From NCBI GenBank assembly GCA_963708245.1, contig OY970201.1, positions 7,626,001 through 7,690,000 on the forward strand: a stretch of 64,000 nt of DNA, read 5' to 3'. The notes under the pieces were generated by a model. That model was not told where the DNA came from, searched no databases, and was given only the letters and a program-made list of their open reading frames with translations. The stretch comes from CAVYXK01 sp963708245 (GTDB lineage Bacteria; Pseudomonadota; Alphaproteobacteria; Acetobacterales; Acetobacteraceae). The translations under genes and the position numbers were made by a program. The stretch's first letter is position 1; every line of letters starts with the position of its first letter. Positions 8,784 to 17,572 of this stretch are shown piece after piece.

Positions 8784-9188
8784 ATGACGTACCGCAAGCC
8801 GCTGCCGAAGATCGATGCACTGAACCGTCCGTTCTGGGAGGCGGCTCGCGACGGACGGCTGGTCGTGCAGACCTGCAGCCGCTGTAACGATGCGCATATG
8901 CCGCCGACGCCAGTGTGTCCCACCTGCCTGTCGGATGAGCAGGAATGGCGGCCTTCTAGCGGCCGGGGCCGGCTGGAATCGTGGATTGTCTTTCATCGCG
9001 CCTATTGGGACGGATTCAAGGACGAGCTTCCCTATAGCGTCTGTCTGGTTCGAGTGGAGGAAGGTCCGTTGCTGGTGAGCAACCTTGTGGGGACGGCGGA
9101 GGGGGCGAAGCTGGGCGCGCTGGTGCGGGTTGCGTTCAAGCGGGCCACGGAGGAGGTGACGCTGCCGGTCTTCGAGCTGGTTGAGTAG
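8784..9188 (+). CDS. DUF35 OB-fold zinc-ribbon protein
   Basis: A 134-residue DUF35 protein. The N-terminal rubredoxin-like zinc ribbon has four Cys in CSRCNDAHMPPTPVCPTC (residues 33-50), and an OB-fold follows (GRGRLESWIVFHRAYWDGF). DUF35 proteins bind acyl-CoA and partner thiolase-fold enzymes. The gene lies 13 bases after the thiolase-like gene, which supports a heteromeric complex. It is the last gene of the operon; a strong hairpin begins 19 bases after the stop. Confidence 0.9.
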   Translation: MTYRKPLPKIDALNRPFWEAARDGRLVVQTCSRCNDAHMPPTPVCPTCLSDEQEWRPSSGRGRLESWIVFHRAYWDGFKDELPYSVCLVRVEEGPLLVSNLVGTAEGAKLGALVRVAFKRATEEVTLPVFELVE

Positions 9189-9207
9189 CAGGGGTTCAGA
9201 ACGCACA

Positions 9208-9241
9208 GACCCCCGCACGCGCAATGCGTTTAGCGGGGGTC
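9208..9241 (+). terminator. Hairpin at the end of the CoA-transferase/thiolase operon
   Basis: A perfect 9-bp inverted repeat, GACCCCCGC (9208-9216) and GCGGGGGTC (9233-9241), with a smaller ACGC/GCGT hairpin in the loop. It sits just after the last gene of the operon. There is no U-tract, so it is either an imperfect intrinsic terminator or a 3'-end stabiliser. Confidence 0.6.
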
Positions 9242-10004
9242 ACTTTGCGAGGCGTTGCCTCACGCTCATGCCTATGGGCTGAGCAAAGTCTTGGGCTTTT
9301 GGGTCAGTTGCCGACGCCAAGGGTTTCGGCAACCCCAAACGATCCGGGTGGAGTCATGCTGCTTACGCACCCCCTTCGGTAGTTGCACGATGGAGTGTTG
9401 GCGGCTTTGCGTTGCTTGTCAAGGAAATGTCACCCGGGATTTGCAAAATTTGCCGAGGTCGCCCCTGCCTGTTCCGTGGGCGCGCCGGCGGCGCAGCCCC
9501 CTGGCCGTGGTTGCAAGGAGCGAAGCGGTAGCCGGGCTTGACCCGGCGGATAAGCCCCCAGTTCTCTCCGCTTCCCAGCAATTCGTGGCGCGGTTCCAGA
9601 GCGACGGTGTGTGGTGTGCTTCTACCCCCGATACTCCACCTCGTGCCGCCACGGCGGCCAGCACGCTGCCTGGGACGGTGGCGCCATCCGCACAATTCTC
9701 AGTTACCTGGCCAATAGCTGGTTCATCGCATATCTCGACAACGACAACTGGTGATCGGAAGATCACCTTGCGTCTCTGCGGCAAGCGCTGAGCGGAATGG
9801 GCGTATTCCGGGCGCTGGTTCGTGCACCCGCGCTCCCGCCGGCCGATCTGCAAGAATGAGTGGGAGTCTCCGCTGTGCGTGCACGTTTAACGATTTCTTC
9901 AAGTACTGTCGGCATCGGTTCACTTCTCACCGTGGGTCCCGAGTGCGGCGGGCCAGGCGTCCGCCCTGGGTGCCACGATGCCGCCATGAAGGAGCGAGCC
10001 CCTG
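9242..10004. other. Long non-coding region with degraded sequence
   Basis: About 760 bases without an intact gene. It includes an imperfect repeat around 9290-9345 (TTGGGCTTTTGGG ... CGGCAACCCCAAA) and a possible gene relic at 9623-9754. Base composition is locally less GC-rich at 9880-9930. It separates the catabolic operon from the sulfotransferase region and looks like a site of past rearrangement. Confidence 0.5.
9623..9754 (+). pseudogene. Possible glycosyltransferase fragment
   Basis: An open stretch of about 43 codons without a start reads YPRYSTSCRHGGQHAAWDGG and ends FIAYLDNDNW followed by a TGA stop at 9752-9754. The ending resembles the ARG.YIAYLDDDNW segment around the DxD motif of family 2 glycosyltransferases. 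The rest of a glycosyltransferase is missing, so this is at best a relic. It stands beside sulfotransferase genes, which is consistent with an old surface-polysaccharide locus. Confidence 0.25.
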
Positions 10005-11008
10005 ATGCCGGAATCAAGTGAGATCATCAGCGGTAAGCGCCTGGTCTTCCTTGTTGGTGCGCCCCGCAGTGGCACGACCTGGCTGCAACTGATGTTGGCG
10101 CGATCCAAACGCATTGCCACTGTCAATGAAACGCATCTGTTCGCTGTCTATATGCGATCCCTGCTCGAGGGCAACGAGAAGTTCCGGGGAAACCCGCGCG
10201 CGATCGGGCTGAGCCCGCTCTTCAGCGAAGCTGAATATAGCGACACTGCCCGCACGTTCGCTTCCGCGGTGCTGGCGCGCATTCTCGCGACCAAGCCCGA
10301 TGCCGACGTGATCCTGGAGAAGACGCCAAGTCATGTGAAGTGCCGGCGCGACATACTTAATCTGTACCCCGAAGCTGGTTTCCTTCACCTCATTCGCGAC
10401 CCTCGTGCGGTCGTCGCATCGCTCAAGGCGGCGAGCAAGTCCTGGGGGAATCCTGGGTGTCGTCGAGATTGATCGATAATTGCGCAGTGTGGTCAGCAAG
10501 CATCACCGAGGGGAGGGCCATTGAGGGCGCGACAAAAAACTATCTGAAGGTTCGCTACGAGGACCTTAAGGAGCAGGGGGTCAGGACCCTCCTGTCCATT
10601 TTCGAATGGATGGGAACCGAGAGTTCGCCGAGCGAGTGTCTGGAATTTCTCGAGGACACAAGCATCGAGAAGCTGCGGTCAGGTAGCGTAAAGGACACGC
10701 CCTGGGACATTGCGAGCGAGCCGCAGGGGTTCTATCGCGAGGGCGAGGCCGCCTCATGGCGCAAAGTGCTCTCTGAATTCGAAACATTTCTTGTCGAGGC
10801 GCAGGTAAAAGAGCTGATGACCGCGCTGGGCTATAACCCTGAAGCACGATCCCGCACCTTATTCCGCATTGCTCATGCGAGTCAGGTTGCCGTGCTCGAG
10901 CGTGCCCGGGCGGCACTACGGTGGCGAGCCCTACGGCTGGCGCGAGCGTCGGCCTCCAGGGCCTTGGCCGCCGGCGGTCGGGGTGCCGCGTCTGGCCGCG
11001 TGTGGTAA
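10005..11008 (+). pseudogene. Sulfotransferase, frameshifted
   Basis: Two frames together encode one PAPS-dependent sulfotransferase. The first (10005-10472) carries the 5'-phosphosulfate loop GAPRSGTTWLQ (residues 19-29) and the 3'-phosphate motif LHLIRDPRAVVASL near residue 128. The second continues from about 10450 with YLKVRYEDL and WRKVLSEFE to the stop at 11008. The break is at the G5 run 10445-10449: one extra G restores a continuous reading from SKSWG into ESWVSSRLIDN. AAGGAG precedes the ATG by 10 bases. The change may be a real null or phase-variable allele, or an assembly error. If intact, the product would be about 333 residues. Confidence 0.8.
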
Positions 11009-11098
11009 ATGCGAAGCGCTCTTACGAACACTATGCTCACAATCGGCCACATAGGCAGGATGCGGGTGCAACTGGCGCCCCAGCGCCGACACGTGTCA

Positions 11099-12100
11099 TC
11101 AGTCCCGCCCGGACATCGTATCCCACCAGGGGCACACGCCGGCCATCGGGTGGTAGTTCCCCTCGATCACCTGCACCGGCGCGCGATGGCCTTCGGCGGC
11201 GGCGCGCATGCGTAAGGCGCGCGCCGCCTCTCGCTGCTCTGGCGAAAGCCACATCCGATCGTGTCCCCAGAGACTGGGTCCGACCGTCACCTCGGCCGGT
11301 TCCCAGTTCGTCGGATCCACCTCTCGCCCACCCCATCCGTATTCGAGCATGAACCCGGAGGGCGAACGCAGATAGAACGAGGTCACCAGGTCATTGGGAT
11401 GCCGGCCCAGCGTGGTCGCAATCCACTCTGGCTCGCCGAGCGCGATGTCATAGCCCTGGCCCACGTCGTCGAACGAGTAAAGCTCCACCATCAAATGGTG
11501 CAGACCGTGCCGGCCGGTTTCGATCAATGCGAGGCTGTGGTGGCGGGGATTGATGTGGAAGAAGAACGCCTTGAACGGGCGCAGGATGTAGTCGCTGACC
11601 CGGAACCCCAGCAGGTCGCGATAGAACCCCGCCATCTCTTCGATATTGGGCACGGTCAACACCGCATGGCCCATGCCAAGCGGTCCCGTGCGGAAGCCGG
11701 AGATGGCGCGTCCAGGGTGGAAAGGCTGGTCGGTCGCCTGCTGGCCGTGGAACGCCTCCAGCCGGTTGCCGGCAGGGTCCGCGAACGAAATAAGCCCGCG
11801 TACCCGGCGTTGGTCGGCCAGGGATGCTGGCTCCCGGCAAACAACCACGCCGGCGTCCTCCAACCGTGCGGCGAGCGCATCCAGCGTCGCGGCATCGGCG
11901 ACCTCCCAGCCAAAATACCGCGCGCCCTCCGGCATCTCGCGGTCGATCACCAACCGCTGGCGGCGGTCATCCATGCGGAAGGCGCGCATCGTGTGGCCGG
12001 CTTCCACCTGCTGCATACCAAGCCAGCGTGTGGCGAAGTCCGACCAGTCGTCGAGCCCGCTGCCACCGATGCCGACATAGCCGAGCGACTGCAGTTCCAT
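11099..12100 (-). CDS. Type I extradiol ring-cleavage dioxygenase (VOC family)
   Basis: A 333-residue protein with two vicinal-oxygen-chelate domains (about residues 1-135 and 140-290), like BphC-type enzymes that open catechols meta to the hydroxyls using Fe(II). The three metal ligands are visible in the second domain: His in MGHAVL, His in LHHLMVE and Glu in FMLEYGW. Start 12100 was chosen because GAGGAG lies 8 bases upstream; a longer frame lacks a ribosome site. No other aromatic-degradation gene lies beside it, and the neighbours are sulfotransferases, so its substrate is open. Confidence 0.88.
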   Translation of the reverse strand: MELQSLGYVGIGGSGLDDWSDFATRWLGMQQVEAGHTMRAFRMDDRRQRLVIDREMPEGARYFGWEVADAATLDALAARLEDAGVVVCREPASLADQRRVRGLISFADPAGNRLEAFHGQQATDQPFHPGRAISGFRTGPLGMGHAVLTVPNIEEMAGFYRDLLGFRVSDYILRPFKAFFFHINPRHHSLALIETGRHGLHHLMVELYSFDDVGQGYDIALGEPEWIATTLGRHPNDLVTSFYLRSPSGFMLEYGWGGREVDPTNWEPAEVTVGPSLWGHDRMWLSPEQREAARALRMRAAAEGHRAPVQVIEGNYHPMAGVCPWWDTMSGRD

Positions 12101-12531
12101 TGCCGGTCTCCTCGCAACGTCGTGCACGCTTGCCGCGCCATGTCGATGGAACCTCCACGGCCCCGAGAGGGCGGTGCGCGTACGTTTCATGGACCTTTAA
12201 CACGGAGGCCGTGTGCGTGCCACGGGGCCAAGGAGTGCCGTCCATCGCCGTCGCGGGGCCGGTGCTCGGCGTTTGGAGAACGCCTCGGTGGCACCCCGCG
12301 GCCCTTGCACGTCCTCGGTATCAAGAGAGACTCTGCCGCTTGACCTTTCCCGCTGAGGGCCAAGTTCAATCGACTTTGCTGCGCTCGTTAATTTGTTCGG
12401 ACATCCTGGAAAGGCTCGGTGGCAGGTGTTGCGTCAGCGCTAAGCAGATGTTAGGGTAAAATGTAAATAGTAAGCGTTTTCGATCGCGTCCGCTGTCCTC
12501 CTGTGTGACGCACGGTAAAGGAGGTCTCGAT
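12101..12531. other. Intergenic region, AT-rich at its end
   Basis: About 430 bases between the divergent dioxygenase and sulfotransferase genes, with no convincing gene. It should hold both promoters. The AT-rich patch at 12450-12482 (AAAATGTAAATAGTAAG) is the best candidate for the sulfotransferase promoter, but no clear -35/-10 pair can be assigned. Confidence 0.4.
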
Positions 12532-13284
12532 TTGCACTGGTGCCTCGGGATGCAGGCCAGCGCCTCAACGTGGATTTACAACGCAGCGCTCAAGATTGCT
12601 CCGATCCTGGTTCCGGATATGCCCACCAAGGGGCAGTGGGTTCCATACCATGGTAAGCTCGCTTTCCTGGATGATCCTGGCCTGCATCACATCGTCAAAT
12701 CGCATGGGGTCGATGCGCCGACCGAGGCCGAACTGGGAAGGCGCGCAGCGTCCATTATCATTTCGATCCGTGATCCGCGTGACGCCATCGCCTCGCTGAT
12801 GTTGTACCAGAGCGTGAACTTCAAGCACGCATTGATGGAGGTCGAGCGGGCCGCCATCACATGCGCGGGCTTCGTCCGCGACCCGCGTGCTTTGGTGCTG
12901 CGTTACGAGGCGCGCTTCACCGAAGACCCAGCCACCATCGACCGCATCGCGGGGGTATTCGGGCGCGCGTTGCCGCGACCTGACCGCGATCGCATCTTTG
13001 AGGGATCCCGCCGTGAGAATGTCGAGAAGCTGATCCGTAACCTTGAGCAATTGCCCAGCGCCGAACGCGACGGCGAGGACATCTACGACAGCAACACCCA
13101 GTGGCACAAGATGCATGCCGGCCGCACCGGGGAGGTCGGCAAATGGCGCCGCACGCTCAGCGAGGGCCAAATCGCCCGGATCGAGGCTCGGCTGTTCGAC
13201 TGGATGCGAAGCTTCGATTACACGCCCACCCGTCCACCTGGCTTGGTCGCGCGGCTGATGAACTTGGGGCGCGGGGCTGCCTAA
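12532..13284 (+). CDS. Sulfotransferase family protein
   Basis: A 250-residue protein with a phosphosulfate-loop-like start (LGMQASASTWIYN, residues 5-17) and a 3'-phosphate motif IIISIRDPRDAIASL near residue 86. Both PAPS contacts of sulfotransferases are thus present, though the P-loop departs from the usual PRSGTT/S. TTG 12532 was chosen as the start because AAAGGAGGT ends 6 bases upstream; the GTG at 12505 would overlap that site. The start just ahead of the P-loop fits bacterial members of the family. The acceptor is unknown. It may have formed a set with the broken sulfotransferase upstream. Confidence 0.75.
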   Translation: MHWCLGMQASASTWIYNAALKIAPILVPDMPTKGQWVPYHGKLAFLDDPGLHHIVKSHGVDAPTEAELGRRAASIIISIRDPRDAIASLMLYQSVNFKHALMEVERAAITCAGFVRDPRALVLRYEARFTEDPATIDRIAGVFGRALPRPDRDRIFEGSRRENVEKLIRNLEQLPSAERDGEDIYDSNTQWHKMHAGRTGEVGKWRRTLSEGQIARIEARLFDWMRSFDYTPTRPPGLVARLMNLGRGAA

Positions 13285-13399
13285 CCATTCCGGCTCTTCT
13301 GCCGGCACCAGAACCACGAGGCGGCGGTTCCCTAAACGTCAAGGCGAAGCGGGCTCGCCGCCGCTGTTTTGTTCGCGAATCTTGGCCGCTAACGCCGGA

Positions 13400-13428
13400 T
13401 TGACCGCGCTCCGCCCGGCCCCTATATG
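13400..13428 (+). promoter_or_regulatory. Sigma-70-type promoter for rpmH operon
   Basis: TTGACC at 13400-13405, a 17-base spacer, then TATATG at 13423-13428, about 100 bases before rpmH. This is the best -35/-10 match in the gap and is suitably placed for the ribosomal-protein operon. Confidence 0.6.
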
Positions 13429-13526
13429 CGCCTGCCTGTGATGGGCCCCGCACGGAACGGTGCGGGCGAGGCCCTTGCGGCGCCATAAGTCGAAGGGCGC
13501 CGGCTACCCTCACGCGGAGACATGCC

Positions 13527-13661
13527 GTGAAGCGCACCTACCAACCCTCGAAGCTGGTTCGAAAGCGCCGCCACGGCTTCCGGGCGCGCATGGCCACGGT
13601 CGGCGGACGCAAGGTGCTCGCCAGGCGGCGTGCGAAGGGCCGCAAGCGCCTGTCGGCTTGA
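13527..13661 (+). CDS. rpmH: 50S ribosomal protein L34
   Basis: A 44-residue, very basic protein beginning (M)KRTYQPSKLVRKRRHGFR, the universal L34 pattern. It starts with GTG at 13527; the ATG of the overlapping CATGCCGTG is out of frame. Its stop overlaps a possible TTG start of rnpA. It is the first gene of the conserved rpmH-rnpA-yidD-yidC-engB operon, as in other alphaproteobacteria. Confidence 0.97.
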   Translation: MKRTYQPSKLVRKRRHGFRARMATVGGRKVLARRRAKGRKRLSA

Positions 13662-13693
13662 GCGCCGACGGAGCATTCCGGCGCGATCCTGCC

Positions 13694-14035
13694 ATGGCCT
13701 CCCAGCCGCTGCGGCTGAAACGCCGGGCTCAGTTCCTGCGCGCCGCCGCTGCGGGCCGCAAGGTCGCGACGACAGGCCTGGTGCTGCAGGCGCTGAGCCG
13801 CAACGATGACGGGCCGACGCGGCTCGGATTCACGGTAACGAGGAAGATCGGCAACGCAGTGGTGCGTAACCGCGCCCGGCGGCGGCTAAAGGAGGCGGCC
13901 CGGCTGGTTCTGGCCGACGGCGGGCTCGCCGGGGTCGATCTCGTACTTGTCGGGCGCGAGGCAACCCGCACGCGGCCCTTCGCGGCCTTGCAGGAGGATC
14001 TGCGGCGTGCTTTGGCGCGGGCGGGGCTGACGTGA
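13694..14035 (+). CDS. rnpA: Ribonuclease P protein component
   Basis: A 113-residue basic protein with the RnpA RNA-binding core RKIGNAVVRNRARRRLKEA (near residues 50-68) and LGFTVTRK before it. It helps the RNase P RNA mature tRNA 5' ends. ATG 13694 gives the usual RnpA start (LRLKRRAQFLRA); an in-frame TTG at 13658 overlapping the rpmH stop would add 12 residues. Its stop overlaps the GTG of yidD by 4 bases. Confidence 0.95.
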   Translation: MASQPLRLKRRAQFLRAAAAGRKVATTGLVLQALSRNDDGPTRLGFTVTRKIGNAVVRNRARRRLKEAARLVLADGGLAGVDLVLVGREATRTRPFAALQEDLRRALARAGLT

Positions 14036-14313
14036 CGGACCGGGTGAGCCCGGCCGCACGGGCGTGCATCGGGGCCGTGCGTCTTTACCAATGGACGCTG
14101 CGTCCGTTCATCGGTGCGAATTGCCGATTCTATCCCACCTGTAGCGAGTACGCGGTGGAGGCGTTGCGCCGACACGGGGCGCTTCGCGGTACCGGGCTCG
14201 CCGGGTGGCGGGTACTGCGCTGCAATCCGTGGAATGAGGGCGGCCACGATCCGGTGCCCGGCTGCAACTGCGACACGTCCGGGGCCGCCCAAGGCGGCCA
14301 AACGGGGCTTTGA
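14032..14313 (+). CDS. yidD: Membrane protein insertion efficiency factor YidD
   Basis: A 93-residue protein with the YidD signature: LYQWTLRPFIGANCRFYPTC, then SEYAVEALRRHG and GWRVLRCNPWNEGGHDPVP. The conserved Cys residues are present. It assists YidC/Sec in inserting inner-membrane proteins. It starts with GTG overlapping the rnpA stop and ends overlapping the yidC ATG (TGATG), so the three genes are translationally coupled. Confidence 0.95.
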   Translation: MTDRVSPAARACIGAVRLYQWTLRPFIGANCRFYPTCSEYAVEALRRHGALRGTGLAGWRVLRCNPWNEGGHDPVPGCNCDTSGAAQGGQTGL

Positions 14314-16055
14314 TGGACCAGAAGAACCTGTTCACCGCGATCATCGTCTCGATCGCCATCCTGTTGGGCTGGCAGCTCTTTGTAACGCGCTATCTGCCGA
14401 AGCCGCCGCCCGAACCGGTGCAGACCGAGCAGACCCAGCCGACGACGGCCACCGCCCCGTCCGGGGCTGGGGCCCCCGCCGCGCCGGCACCACCGCCGGC
14501 TGCCCTGGTGAATGCACCCCGATTGAAGATCGCGGCGCCGGCAGTGCGCGGCTCCATGAGTTTGCTCGGTGCCCGGCTGGACGATGTGGTGCTCAACGAC
14601 TACCGCGAGACGATCGCATCCGACTCGCCGAATGTGCCGCTGCTGCAGCCACTGTCGGGTCCCACACCCTATTATGTGCAGTTCGGCTGGTCGGCAGCCG
14701 CCGGCGAGACGGTCAAGCTGCCCGGCGACGACACACTCTGGACCGCCTCAGCGCCCGAGCTGACGGCCGATCGGCCGGTGACGCTGACCTGGGCCAATGG
14801 CGAGGGACTCACTTTCCGCATCGTGTTGTCGATCGACGACCACTATATGTTCGCCGCGCAGCAGGAGGTGCTGAACGCCACGGGCCAGCCGGTAAAGCTG
14901 TTTCCCTGGCAGCGCATCCGTCGTGACTACACGCCGCAGACCTCAGGCTATTACATCCTGTTCGAGGGGCTGCTTGGCGTCGATCAGGGACGGCTGCAGG
15001 AATACACCTACGCCAAGACCAAGAGCGAGGCGAAGGACAAGCCGAACGACGCTGCGTACGATGCCACGGCAACGGGGGGCTGGGCGGGGATCACCGACAA
15101 ATACTGGCTGACCGCGCTAGTGCCCGACCAGTCGGTGCCGACCACAGTGCGCTACCGCTACATCGGCGGGGGCGACGGGCACTATCAGGTGGACTATGTG
15201 ACCGCGGACCCCGAAACGGTGGCGCCCGGCGCAACAATCAGCACGCCAACGCACCTGTTTGCCGGGGCCAAGGTCGTCGATCTGATCGACCACTACGGGA
15301 CAGAGTATCATATCCCGGATTTCGATAAGGCGATCGACTGGGGATGGTTCTATTTCCTCACCAAGCCGATCTTCTATTGCCTGGATTTCCTGAATGGCCT
15401 GCTGGGTAACTTCGGGCTGGCAATCATCGTCTTCACCATTTGCGTGAAGCTGCTGTTCTTCCCGCTGGCCAACTACTCCTACCGCTCGATGAGCAAGATG
15501 CGGCTACTGGGGCCGAAGATCCAGGCGATGCGGGAGCGCTACAAGGACGACCCGCAGAAGCAGCAGCAGGAGATGATGGCGCTCTATAAGGCGGAGAAGG
15601 TGAATCCGGCCTCCGGCTGCCTGCCAATGATTGTGCAGATTCCGGTGTTCTTCTCGCTCTATAAGGACATCTTCGTCACCATCGAGATGCGGCAGGCGCC
15701 ATTCTTTGGCTGGATCCGTGACTTGTCGGCGGTGGACCCAACCAACGTTTTCAACCTGTTTGGACTGATCCCGTGGGACCCGACGACGATCTCGCCGTTC
15801 CTGCATATCGGCGCCTGGCCGCTGATCATGGGCTTTTCCATGTGGCTGCAGCAGAAACTTAATCCGCCGCCGCCCGACCCGACCCAGGCCAAACTGTTCC
15901 AGCTCATGCCGGTTATCTTCACCTTCATGCTGGCACGGTTCCCGGCGGGGCTGGTGATCTATTGGACCTGCAACAACCTGCTTTCGGTGGCGCAGCAATG
16001 GGTGATCCTGCGGCGGACGCGGCTGAGCCGGCCGGGGTTGGCGCGGACGACGTGA
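14313..16055 (+). CDS. yidC: Membrane protein insertase YidC
   Basis: A 580-residue Gram-negative type YidC. It has an N-terminal membrane anchor (residues 6-26), a Pro/Ala-rich linker, a large periplasmic beta-domain (about 70-330) and the five-helix insertase core from about residue 345. The core holds the conserved cytoplasmic Arg helix (LANYSYRSMSKMRLL) and NPASGCLPMIVQIPVFFSLY. It inserts and folds inner-membrane proteins alone or with SecYEG. ATG 14313 overlaps the yidD stop. Its own stop overlaps the engB GTG. Confidence 0.97.
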   Translation: MDQKNLFTAIIVSIAILLGWQLFVTRYLPKPPPEPVQTEQTQPTTATAPSGAGAPAAPAPPPAALVNAPRLKIAAPAVRGSMSLLGARLDDVVLNDYRETIASDSPNVPLLQPLSGPTPYYVQFGWSAAAGETVKLPGDDTLWTASAPELTADRPVTLTWANGEGLTFRIVLSIDDHYMFAAQQEVLNATGQPVKLFPWQRIRRDYTPQTSGYYILFEGLLGVDQGRLQEYTYAKTKSEAKDKPNDAAYDATATGGWAGITDKYWLTALVPDQSVPTTVRYRYIGGGDGHYQVDYVTADPETVAPGATISTPTHLFAGAKVVDLIDHYGTEYHIPDFDKAIDWGWFYFLTKPIFYCLDFLNGLLGNFGLAIIVFTICVKLLFFPLANYSYRSMSKMRLLGPKIQAMRERYKDDPQKQQQEMMALYKAEKVNPASGCLPMIVQIPVFFSLYKDIFVTIEMRQAPFFGWIRDLSAVDPTNVFNLFGLIPWDPTTISPFLHIGAWPLIMGFSMWLQQKLNPPPPDPTQAKLFQLMPVIFTFMLARFPAGLVIYWTCNNLLSVAQQWVILRRTRLSRPGLARTT

Positions 16056-16702
16056 GCGGCGGAGCGGCGGCGGATCAGGCCGCCGCGGCCGCGCTGGAGG
16101 CCGGACGGGTTCTGTTTGCCGGCGAGTGCCGGTTCGTGCGGGCAGCACAGAGCGTAGAGGCGTTGCCGCCGGTGGGCGTGGCCGAGGTAGCGTTTGCCGG
16201 CCGATCCAATGTGGGAAAATCCTCACTGCTGAACGTGCTGACCGGGCGACGGGCGCTAGCACGGGTCTCGGGGGCGCCCGGGCGGACGCGACAGCTTGTG
16301 TTCTTCGATCTAGGCGGGCGGCTGATGCTGGTCGATCTGCCAGGATATGGCTACGCGCAGGCGCCGAAATCAGTGCAGGCAGACTGGCAGGGCCTGATGT
16401 TCGACTATTTGCGCGGGCGGCCCAACCTGCGGCGGGTCATGTTGTTGCTGGACGCCCGGGTGGAGGTGAAGGCATCGGACGTTGCGGCGATGGAAATGCT
16501 GGACCGGGCGGCGGTGACGTTCCAACTCGTGCTGACCAAGGCGGACGGGGTGCGCCCGCCGGTGCTGGTCGCCAAGGAGTTGGAGGCTCGACGGCTGGCG
16601 CGGGCGCACAGCGCGGCGCACCCGCAAGTGGTCAGTACCAGTAGCGAGACGGGGCTCGGGATTCCGGCGCTGCGGGCAGCGCTGGCGGAGGTGGCGGAGT
16701 GA
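16052..16702 (+). CDS. engB: Ribosome biogenesis GTPase EngB/YsxC
   Basis: A 216-residue TRAFAC GTPase. G1 is GRSNVGKSS (near residue 51), the switch region contains PGRTRQ, G3 is DLPGYG, G4 is TKAD and G5 contains SSE. EngB acts in 50S subunit assembly. It starts at GTG 16052, overlapping the yidC stop by 4 bases, and is the last gene of the rpmH operon. An Ala-rich N-terminal extension of about 20 residues precedes the domain. Confidence 0.95.
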   Translation: MSGGAAADQAAAAALEAGRVLFAGECRFVRAAQSVEALPPVGVAEVAFAGRSNVGKSSLLNVLTGRRALARVSGAPGRTRQLVFFDLGGRLMLVDLPGYGYAQAPKSVQADWQGLMFDYLRGRPNLRRVMLLLDARVEVKASDVAAMEMLDRAAVTFQLVLTKADGVRPPVLVAKELEARRLARAHSAAHPQVVSTSSETGLGIPALRAALAEVAE

Positions 16703-16828
16703 CGGATTTGGCGGTCTGCTGACTGTGGGTGCGTCCACATCCACCGCGGCCGCTTGCGTGAGAGAACCCGCTACGGAGTTGATCCGAGGTTGGTTCGCAG
16801 AAGCGAGTCGGGTGAGGGACTCGCAGGC

Positions 16829-16885
16829 GGCACCCTCACCCGCCGCGCTTCGCGCGGCGACCTCTCCCGCAGCGCGGGAGAGGTA
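16829..16885 (+). repeat. Intergenic palindromic repeat, copy 2
   Basis: Same architecture as copy 1: GCACCCTCACCC, hairpin CGCCGCGC...GCGCGGCG, GACCTCTCCCGC, hairpin ending GCGGGAGAGGT. It lies between engB and the converging reductase pseudogene, where a bidirectional transcription end could fall. Confidence 0.85.
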
Positions 16886-17478
16886 AGACGAGGCTCTATC
16901 GGCGCAACAGCTTGAAGGCGTGCGCCGTGGGCCCGAGCCCTTCCTTGTAGGCGAGATGGATCCACAGCATGGCGAGCGGTTCGAGCCATCGGGCGGCCAG
17001 CAACGGCCCCATCCACGACGTCGAAGCCGAGTTCCGCCGCAAGCCGCGTTACGACTGCCTTCGCGGCCGTGTCATCGCCCGCGATAAACATGCTCGCCGC
17101 TTCGGTGCCAAAGTGCGGATCGGCAAAATTCGCCGCGCCGATGGTGTTGAAGGCCTTCACCACCTTCGCTCCGGCCGCCCAACGGGCTACTTCCTCGCCG
17201 GCGGAGGTGTTGGTGCCGACGACGAGGCCAGAAAGGTCCGGCGCCAGCGGGTTGGTGCAATCGACGACGGTCTTCCCTGCGAGATTACCCGCCGCGTGGA
17301 TGGCTTGCTCGGTCGCCGGCCAGGGGGTGGCCAGCACAACAACTTCGCCGAAAGTTGCAGCTTCCGGAACTTGCCCGGCACGCGCCCGGCCGCCGGCCGA
17401 TTTCAAGAGCTCCCCGAGGCTTCGGCTTGACGGGTCGCGGACGCCGAACATGATCTCATGTCCCCTGCCGGCCCACAA

Positions 17479-17495
17479 TGTTCCAAGCCTGCCCC
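17479..17495. repeat. Target-site duplication, left copy
   Basis: TGTTCCAAGCCTGCCCC, 17 bases, directly flanks the left end of the insertion sequence and is repeated exactly at 19007-19023. Confidence 0.9.
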
Positions 17496-17499
17496 TGTC

Positions 17500-17545
17500 G
17501 GTAGCACACGGTATGTCCGGTTTAGGTAGCGCACGATCTGTCCGG
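17500..17545 (+). repeat. Iterated terminal motif in the IS left end
   Basis: Two 21-base direct repeats, 17500-17520 and 17525-17545, begin GGTAGC and end TGTCCGG, with a 4-base TTTA spacer. The right end of the element has a related pair in inverted orientation (around 18950-18990). They are probably transposase-binding sites. Confidence 0.75.
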
Positions 17546-17572
17546 TGATGATGGTTCCTTTTGGGAGCCCGG

